Virus record (IMG/VR): IMGVR_UViG_3300036832_001140
Span: 1-44,435 of that record
Direction: 5' to 3' (one strand)
Length of the DNA stretch: 44,435 nt
Source of the DNA: a virus
Shown here: positions 36,409 through 41,471 of the stretch, piece by piece
Position numbering within the stretch: the stretch's first letter is position 1
Layout: every line of letters starts with the position of its first letter
Notes under the pieces: generated by a model
What the model saw: the letters and a program-made list of their open reading frames with translations, nothing else
Databases searched by the model: none
Told to the model about the DNA's origin: nothing
Made by a program: the position numbers and the translations under genes

Positions 36409-36728
36409 GCCTCTCGGGCGCCGGGCGCAGACGCAAGGGCGTCAAGGGCGAGCGCGAGGTCCGGGAAATCTTTGAAGCCTGGGACTACGACGTGCGCGGC
36501 CTGGAGGGCGAGGGCGACCACCTCGCGACCCGTCAGGACGAGCGCAGCTTCGTCGCCTTCCACCTGGAGGTGAAGCGCCAGGAGAAGCCTCCGATCCACG
36601 CGGCGGTACGGCAGGCCCATGCCGAGGCGCCCGACGGCTTCATCCCGCTCGTCTGCTACCGCCGCTCGGGCGAGCCGTGGCGGGTCGTGCTCGACCTCGG
36701 CGAGCTGCTGAGGCTGGTAGACCGATGA
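36405..36728 (+). CDS. Holliday-junction-resolvase-like PD-(D/E)XK nuclease
   Basis: The ATG at 36405 overlaps the preceding stop, giving 107 residues. KGVKGEREVREIFEAWDYDV with an early conserved Glu, then GDHLATRQDERSFVAFHLEV-K (Glu-x-Lys core) and a following PPIHAAVRQAHAEA helix are typical of Hjc/VRR-type endonucleases that cut branched DNA. It probably resolves recombination or replication intermediates before packaging. Confidence 0.75.
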   Translation: MSLSGAGRRRKGVKGEREVREIFEAWDYDVRGLEGEGDHLATRQDERSFVAFHLEVKRQEKPPIHAAVRQAHAEAPDGFIPLVCYRRSGEPWRVVLDLGELLRLVDR

Positions 36729-36967
36729 GCGGTCAGATGCCCTGGGACAAGGCCCTACTCGACGCCCAGGTCAAGCAGGCCGCGCTCCTCGACGACTGCC
36801 AGGACGAGGTCGTCCGGCTCAAGGTCACGATCACGAATCTGCGCCGCCGCCTGCAACAGGCGAAGCTCGTGCACGCGAACTGGCTCCTGCGCCAACAGAC
36901 GTGGCGGGCCGAGCGCGAAGAGCTACTGCGCAGGCTCAGGAAGGCAGGGACCAACGAACTGACATAG
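36725..36967 (+). CDS. Coiled-coil small protein
   Basis: The ATG at 36725 overlaps the preceding stop, giving 80 residues. It is a continuous coiled coil (LDDCQDEVVRLKVTITNLRR then RLQQAKLVHANWLLRQQTW and REELLRRLRKAG). It is the last gene of the recombination operon. Function unknown. Confidence 0.6.
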   Translation: MSGQMPWDKALLDAQVKQAALLDDCQDEVVRLKVTITNLRRRLQQAKLVHANWLLRQQTWRAEREELLRRLRKAGTNELT

Positions 36968-37230
36968 ACGGCGGAAGGCCCGGCTGGCTAGAGCGCCTGC
37001 AAGGGACGTGATGCGCAGCCGGACACCACCGCCGTTGTCTAGGAGGTTACCCAGGCTCCCGATCGTGGGGGGGGTCTGGGGGGGGCAGCTCAAGAGCACC
37101 ACCCACCCAACTCAACCCTCGCCGCTCTCAACGCCCCAAAGAAGAGAGGGAGACGGACGGAGATATATGACGTTTCTAACTGCACCTCCTCACCGCGCAC
37201 TACCAAGCCTGCTCGGAGGTTGGCACCCCT
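36968..37230. other. Gene-free gap with G8 runs
   Basis: This 263-base gap follows the recombination operon. It contains two runs of eight G (37067-37074 and 37078-37085) separated by TCT, and an imperfect inverted repeat of TAGACGGCGG (36966) with CCGCCGTTGTCTA (37029). A short AT-rich GATATATGA lies at 37159. A promoter for the 37231-39225 genes is expected, but I cannot define one. Confidence 0.4.
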
Positions 37231-37668
37231 ATGCTTGAGATTCGGGATCTTGAGCTGACCCCGCTCCAGGTTCGCGACATAGAAGACTCCGATCCTGCTC
37301 TCGTCGCTTCCTGGCTGGCGGCGGCGAGCGAGCCTGAGATCCGCAGCCCAACCGGCTACTTCTTGGCGGGCATGCGTAGCGGCGAGCCGCCCTGGGGGCC
37401 GAACCGCGAGCACGCCCAGAACCTACGTCTCGCCGAGCGCTGGGTCGAGAACGTGGGGCTGCTCTACGACCAAGAGGAGGCCGTGCTCGACGAACTGTTC
37501 GGACGCAACGGCCTGCTGCGTCACCACGCCGGGGACGTGCAGCTCCAGAAGCGCATGCTCTTACTTTGGGCCGCGAACCGCCCGCGCGGCGAGCAGGTCG
37601 AGCGCGAGCAGATCGACCGCGCGCAGCGCAACAGCGCGACCTACTTCCTGCTGCGAAAGAAGCCGTGA
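37231..37668 (+). CDS. Protein before the excisionase gene, unknown
   Basis: This 145-residue protein is helical and charged. Segments include LQVRDIEDSDPALVASWLAA, NLRLAERWVENVGLLYDQEE and VEREQIDRAQRNSATYFLLR. Its stop overlaps the following GTG. Similar proteins occur next to small helix-turn-helix genes in other actinophages; I do not know a function. Confidence 0.6.
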   Translation: MLEIRDLELTPLQVRDIEDSDPALVASWLAAASEPEIRSPTGYFLAGMRSGEPPWGPNREHAQNLRLAERWVENVGLLYDQEEAVLDELFGRNGLLRHHAGDVQLQKRMLLLWAANRPRGEQVEREQIDRAQRNSATYFLLRKKP

Positions 37669-37949
37669 GCTTGGACGAATCCCTACGCGAGCTGATCCAG
37701 CCGATCGTCGACGAGGCGGTCGAGCGGAAGCTGCGCGAGGAGATCCAACGCCTCCAACCACCGCATCGCTGGCTGACGATCGTCCAGGCTGCCGAACGGT
37801 TCGGGATCCAGGAGGCGGCGGTCCGTCAACGGATCAGAAGAGGCCAGCTCGCGTCACGCATGCTCGACGGGCGGCGATACGTCGACATCGAGGAGCACGA
37901 CCGTCGTCTGGACGAGCAGCTACCATGCCCGCCTCAGCTTACAAACTGA
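37665..37949 (+). CDS. xis: Excisionase-like helix-turn-helix protein
   Basis: The GTG at 37665 overlaps the preceding stop, giving 94 residues. The C-terminal half, WLTIVQAAERFGIQEAAVRQ RIRRGQLASRMLDGRRYVDI (split here), is a MerR/excisionase-type helix-turn-helix with a wing. The N-terminal part is a helical coil. It is encoded directly before the integrase, the usual place for a recombination directionality factor. A transcriptional regulator role is the alternative. Confidence 0.65.
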   Translation: MSLDESLRELIQPIVDEAVERKLREEIQRLQPPHRWLTIVQAAERFGIQEAAVRQRIRRGQLASRMLDGRRYVDIEEHDRRLDEQLPCPPQLTN

Positions 37950-37984
37950 CCCCGACGGACCAGCCGCCGGGGCCATCGACACAA

Positions 37985-37999
37985 GGAGGTGCAAGCTCC
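37985..37999 (+). promoter_or_regulatory. Integrase ribosome-binding site in a small hairpin
   Basis: GGAG (37985-37988) can pair with CTCC (37996-37999) around GTGCAAG. The spacing of GGAGG to the ATG at 38002 is 12 bases, longer than usual. Weak, structured initiation would keep integrase levels low. Confidence 0.4.
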
Positions 38000-38001
38000 C
38001 G

Positions 38002-39225
38002 ATGTCAGCGTCAGACTACGTGGTCGAGAAGACCACGCTGATCTCAGGAAGAGGCCAGGGGAACCTGGAGGAGTGGCTCTTCAGGACAGGCAGGATCGTC
38101 CATAAGAGCCGGGTCTACATCGGCAACAAGCAGCCGGTCAAGACCTGGGAGGGCCTCACGCGCACCGAGGCCAAGCGGAAGCACAACGACCGCCTGGTCA
38201 AGACGGCGAACGGTGAGAAGCCTGCTCAGCGGCTCCTGCTGAGCGACGTGATGGTCGATGCCTACGAGCATCTCGACAGCCTCGCGAAACGGAACGAAGC
38301 CTCTCGCGGGACCGTGAAGAACTACCGCGCGGCCTGGAAGAAGAGGATCGCGACCCAACCGATCGCCAGTATGCGGCTCGACCAGATCGACCGAGCAGCT
38401 TGTCTGCGGTTCCTGCGCGACCTTCGCAAGAACGTCGATCTCGGGACCTCGACCCAGAACGGCACCGTCAGTGCGCTCCGCAACGTTCTGCACTACGCAC
38501 GCGATCTGGACTACATGTCGGTCGACCCCTTCTCGGGCATCCCCAGTCGCGAGTTCCCGCCTCAGAAGGATCCGAATCCAAGACGGCTGTCTCGCCGGTT
38601 GAGCAACGGCGAGTCGCAACAGCTCCTCGCGGCGGCGCGATCCGAGGCGTTCGTCGAGCAGACGGACACGCTCTTCACCAATGCGATCATCCTCCTCCGC
38701 TACCAAGGCCCGCGCAGCAGCGAGGCCCTCGGCCTCCATTGGCGAGAGATCCACCTGATCGACGAGCAGATCAGCTTCGTCGGCCAGCTCGCTCGCGACC
38801 AGAAGGTCAACGACCCTGTCGTGATCCGGCCACCCAAGAACGGAGAGAACGGCTTTCGCAAGCCGTCGATGTTCCCCGAAGTCTGGTCGGCGTTGAACGA
38901 CCAGCTCCTTCACGAGCAAGGCAAGGGGCGGGGACGCCCTGACGACCTCGTCTTCACGACCGCCACCGGCCAGCCGATGAGTCGTCACTCTCTCCTCCTG
39001 GCCGTCAGGCGTGCGGCGGCTCTTGCCGGGCTAGGACGAGTCGTCCCGAAGGATCTCCGGTCGAGCTTCTTCACGGCGGGCGTGAACGCGGGCATCTCCC
39101 CCGCCGAGCTGTCCGAGATGGGCGGCAACACCGCAGCCGTGGTCGAGCGCTTCTACGCTGGCCCGATGCGCACCGCTGAGCAATCGAAGAAGAACGTCAC
39201 GAGGTTCGTCGCCAGCGGCTTCTGA
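38002..39225 (+). CDS. int: Tyrosine integrase
   Basis: This 407-residue site-specific recombinase has an N-terminal arm-binding/core-binding part (about 75-190, with the SAM-like helix bundle TVKNYRAAWKKRI...) and a catalytic domain. Seen are Arg238 (GPRSSEALGL), Lys candidates at 279-287 and Arg353 in KDLRSSFFTAG. The nucleophile is Tyr385 (VVERFYAG). The HxxR box reads KDLR, so the first catalytic His is Lys. The attP lies directly downstream, with a terminator between. It integrates and, with the excisionase, excises the phage. Confidence 0.9.
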   Translation: MSASDYVVEKTTLISGRGQGNLEEWLFRTGRIVHKSRVYIGNKQPVKTWEGLTRTEAKRKHNDRLVKTANGEKPAQRLLLSDVMVDAYEHLDSLAKRNEASRGTVKNYRAAWKKRIATQPIASMRLDQIDRAACLRFLRDLRKNVDLGTSTQNGTVSALRNVLHYARDLDYMSVDPFSGIPSREFPPQKDPNPRRLSRRLSNGESQQLLAAARSEAFVEQTDTLFTNAIILLRYQGPRSSEALGLHWREIHLIDEQISFVGQLARDQKVNDPVVIRPPKNGENGFRKPSMFPEVWSALNDQLLHEQGKGRGRPDDLVFTTATGQPMSRHSLLLAVRRAAALAGLGRVVPKDLRSSFFTAGVNAGISPAELSEMGGNTAAVVERFYAGPMRTAEQSKKNVTRFVASGF

Positions 39226-39249
39226 GGGTTAGGCAGATCCATCGAATCA

Positions 39250-39273
39250 GGGCGTCCTCCGGGGCGCCCTTTT
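39250..39273 (+). terminator. Rho-independent terminator after the integrase
   Basis: GGGCGTCC (39250-39257) pairs with GGGCGCCC (39262-39269) around TCCG, followed by TTTT. It stops integrase transcription before attP. Confidence 0.8.
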
Positions 39274-39291
39274 CGTGGTCCTAACGAGCTT

Positions 39292-39311
39292 CCCTGATCC
39301 TTCCCTGACCC
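39292..39311. repeat. attP arm-type repeats, left
   Basis: CCCTGATCC (39292-39300) and CCCTGACCC (39303-39311) are an 11-base-period direct repeat just left of the tRNA-like core. An exact inverted copy, GGATCAGGG, is at 39418-39426. They fit integrase arm-binding sites flanking the core. Confidence 0.6.
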
Positions 39312-39338
39312 TTGGCTCTCGGTGGGCCGCAAACCTAG

Positions 39339-39379
39339 AGCGGGTGGGGGGAATCGAACCCCCATGACCAGCTTGGAAG
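39339..39379 (-). other. attP: attP core: 3' half of tRNA-Gly(TCC)
   Basis: Read on the minus strand, TTCCAAGCTGG is followed by the T-arm GGGGG-TTCGATT-CCCCC and the acceptor CACCCGC with discriminator T. This is the 3' half of a tRNA-Gly with anticodon TCC, including the anticodon loop and everything downstream. The 5' half is absent: no matching acceptor or anticodon stem precedes it. Phages that integrate into tRNA genes carry exactly this, so that integration restores the tRNA. Confidence 0.85.
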
Positions 39380-39417
39380 ATCGCGTTCTCCGCGTAACAG
39401 AGCCAAACTAGGGTGAA

Positions 39418-39426
39418 GGATCAGGG
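39418..39426. repeat. attP arm-type repeat, right (inverted)
   Basis: GGATCAGGG is the exact reverse complement of the left arm repeat CCCTGATCC. Further CCTGACCCC-like copies lie at 39480-39500. The region 39427-39567 contains no gene. Confidence 0.55.
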
Positions 39427-39567
39427 CAGAAATCGGCTTGATTCCATACAGGTCGAGATCAGTCTCGCAATCTTCCCTAACCCCCTGCCTGACCCCTCTG
39501 ACCCCGATCGGGACCACGCGGAAGCGGCCCCCCTCGCGTCTCTTGACTGGGAGCGCGCGAGAGGGGC

Positions 39568-39816
39568 CTAGGCGTAGATCGAGGCGAGATAGCCGTTCAG
39601 CTCGTCCTTTTCCTCGGACGAGAGGTCGAGAGCCTCAAGCTCTTCGTTGACCTGCCAGCTCCTCGTCTCCCACGTCGACATCGGCGTCAGGTGCATCGCG
39701 ACCATCTCGTCCCAGACGAGCGTGTAGGCCGAGCGGAGCTTGTCGGTCGACGCCCGAGCGAGATCATCGGGCGGTATGTCCATCCGGTCGAGTGCGGCGA
39801 GTAGTTCTTCTCTCAT
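39568..39816 (-). CDS. Small late protein at the end of the leftward operon
   Basis: This 82-residue acidic helical protein starts at an ATG overlapping the stop of the lysin gene. Segments are LLAALDRMDIPPDDLARAST, YTLVWDEMVAMHLTPM and EELEALDLSSEEKDELNG. It is the last gene of the late transcript, next to attP. Function unknown. Confidence 0.6.
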   Translation of the reverse strand: MREELLAALDRMDIPPDDLARASTDKLRSAYTLVWDEMVAMHLTPMSTWETRSWQVNEELEALDLSSEEKDELNGYLASIYA

Positions 39817-40856
39817 GCGAAGCTCCTTGCGCCAACGTAGTCGCTACGTCCGGCGAGATTGGAGACGCGCACGTCGGCTCCTGTGTGCGGCGCCTCGACG
39901 AACTTGCCGCCGCCGATGTACATGCCAACGTGGCCGGGCAGATCGCCCTGGGGGTCGGAGCCGGTGAAGTAGACCGCGTCTCCGGGCTGCAGCTTGCTCT
40001 TCGCGACGGGCGTGCCCGCCTGGAACTGCTCGTAGGTCGTGCGCGGGATCTGCACGCCCTGCTGCCCCCAGACGTACTGGAGCAGGCCCGAGCAGTCGAA
40101 GCCCGAGGGGCTTGAGCCGCCCCACTGGTAGGGCGTGCCGATGAAGTGCTCAGCGAGGTGGACGGCGGCAAGGTCGCGCGGGGCCACCTTGCCCTGCACC
40201 TCGATCTGGTTGCCGTTCGGACTGGTCGCCGTCCTGACCCCGCTCGCCTGCGCCTGCTGCATCGGAGTCGTCATCCCCAGGGCCTTGCCAGCGCTCCCGA
40301 GCACGTCGAGGTTGCCCAGACCGCCCGTCGCCGAGAACATCGAAGAGGACGGGAGGATCGAAGAGGACGGCATCGAGGAGAGGGGCACGTTGGAGGGCGA
40401 GGGAGGCATGTTGTAGCTCGGAAGGCGTGGGCTGGCGCCGGAGATCGGCGCGAGCGACACGCCCCCGCCAGGCACGCCTTGCCCGAGCGCGCCGAGCGCG
40501 CCCGCGATCTCGGAGCTGGGGTTGGCGGGGCGCTCAAAGCTCGTGACGATCGCACGCACGGCAGCCGGGCCTTGCAATCCGCCCGCGACCTGACCGATCC
40601 GGCCGAGCGCGTAGTTGACGCCCTGCGGCGACCACGCCCACTGCTGCGAGGCGGCTGCGCCCTGTGGGGCGCTCGACGGGTACGCGCCGCCGTAGTGGAG
40701 CTGGAAGGGGCCGAAACTCGTCCCCTGGTCGCCGATCCCGCCGCCGAGGCCCTCCTGTCTCGCGACCGCGAGCACCGCGTTCGGGTCGAGACCGCGCGCG
40801 CTCGCCATCGCGGCAAGCTGGCTCGGACTTACCTGGATGCCGCTGGGAGCGGCCAT
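39813..40856 (-). CDS. Virion-associated lysin: lytic transglycosylase-like plus NlpC/P60
   Basis: This 347-residue protein has two parts. Residues about 10-115 resemble a lysozyme/SLT-like fold (AVARQEGLGGGIGDQGTSFG, PFQLHYGGAYP) with a candidate catalytic Glu. A Pro/Ser/Met-rich linker (about 140-175) leads to an NlpC/P60 peptidase at 230-340 with Cys255 (GFDCSGL), His309 (GHVGMYIGGG) and His324 (APHTG). Encoded with tail proteins, it probably opens the cell wall during DNA entry. Confidence 0.85.
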   Translation of the reverse strand: MAAPSGIQVSPSQLAAMASARGLDPNAVLAVARQEGLGGGIGDQGTSFGPFQLHYGGAYPSSAPQGAAASQQWAWSPQGVNYALGRIGQVAGGLQGPAAVRAIVTSFERPANPSSEIAGALGALGQGVPGGGVSLAPISGASPRLPSYNMPPSPSNVPLSSMPSSSILPSSSMFSATGGLGNLDVLGSAGKALGMTTPMQQAQASGVRTATSPNGNQIEVQGKVAPRDLAAVHLAEHFIGTPYQWGGSSPSGFDCSGLLQYVWGQQGVQIPRTTYEQFQAGTPVAKSKLQPGDAVYFTGSDPQGDLPGHVGMYIGGGKFVEAPHTGADVRVSNLAGRSDYVGARSFA

Positions 40857-41462
40857 CTACGCGACGAGCCGCCTTCCACGTTGTTGGGAGAGCGCGCGGG
40901 TCGCGAGCAGGTGGAGGAGGTCGTTCGTAAACCCCTCCTTCATGCTCGGGGCGCCCGCCGCCGTGGTGATGAGCGGCCCTCTGGGCAGTCCTCCGAGCGG
41001 CACGTTGATCAGCGGCCCCTGCGGCAGGCTTGCGTTCGGAGGGGTATTGATCAGCGAGCCTGTGCCCGGCGGAGGTCCCGGTGGGCGGTTGATCAGCGGC
41101 CCGCCGGGCAGTTGCATGAGCGAGCGGTTGTTTTGCATCGTGCTTTTGAACTGCGGGCCGTACCACTCCTTGAGCGCCTGCATCAGCTCGTCCGGGCTGA
41201 ACTGCTGGATCTTCTCGTCGAAGGTCGAGGCGGGGACGGGCTGATCGCGCACCAGATCGTTGGGCACCTTCTGGGTGCCCTTCGGCTCTAGCTGCGGCCG
41301 GTAGACGCCGGGGAAGTTCGGCTCGTTGAAGAAGCTCGGGTCCTTCTCGTACAGCGAGAACGACTGATTGAGGAAGGTCTGGAGGTCGGCCTGGTCCTTC
41401 GCGCCCCACTGGGTCGTCGGCGCTGGCTGGACCTTGCCCTTCTCCTGTGGTTGGTCTGCCAC
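40857..41462 (-). CDS. Pro-rich virion protein with GPLINxP repeats
   Basis: This 201-residue protein starts at GTG 41462 behind GGAGGACAG. The N-terminal half is charged (WGAKDQADLQTFLNQSFSLY). The C-terminal half repeats short units (GGPLINRPPG, GSLINTPPN, GPLINVPLGG, GPLITTAAG). The repeats look like flexible linear motifs. It lies between the large virion protein and the lysin. A structural role in the tail complex is inferred. Confidence 0.65.
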   Translation of the reverse strand: MADQPQEKGKVQPAPTTQWGAKDQADLQTFLNQSFSLYEKDPSFFNEPNFPGVYRPQLEPKGTQKVPNDLVRDQPVPASTFDEKIQQFSPDELMQALKEWYGPQFKSTMQNNRSLMQLPGGPLINRPPGPPPGTGSLINTPPNASLPQGPLINVPLGGLPRGPLITTAAGAPSMKEGFTNDLLHLLATRALSQQRGRRLVA

Positions 41463-41471
41463 CTGTCCTCC

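Noticed and set aside
36968-37040. A tRNA-like stretch (GGCTGGCTAGAGCGC resembles a D-arm; ends pair as TAGACGGCGG with CCGCCGTTGTCTA)
   Set aside because: There is no T-arm with TTCRA, and no seven-base anticodon loop with a paired stem, so it cannot be a standard tRNA.
39339-39420. A complete tRNA-Gly gene
   Set aside because: Only the 3' half is present. The sequence on the 5' side has no matching acceptor strand, D-arm or anticodon stem, so it is an attP core and not a functional tRNA gene.
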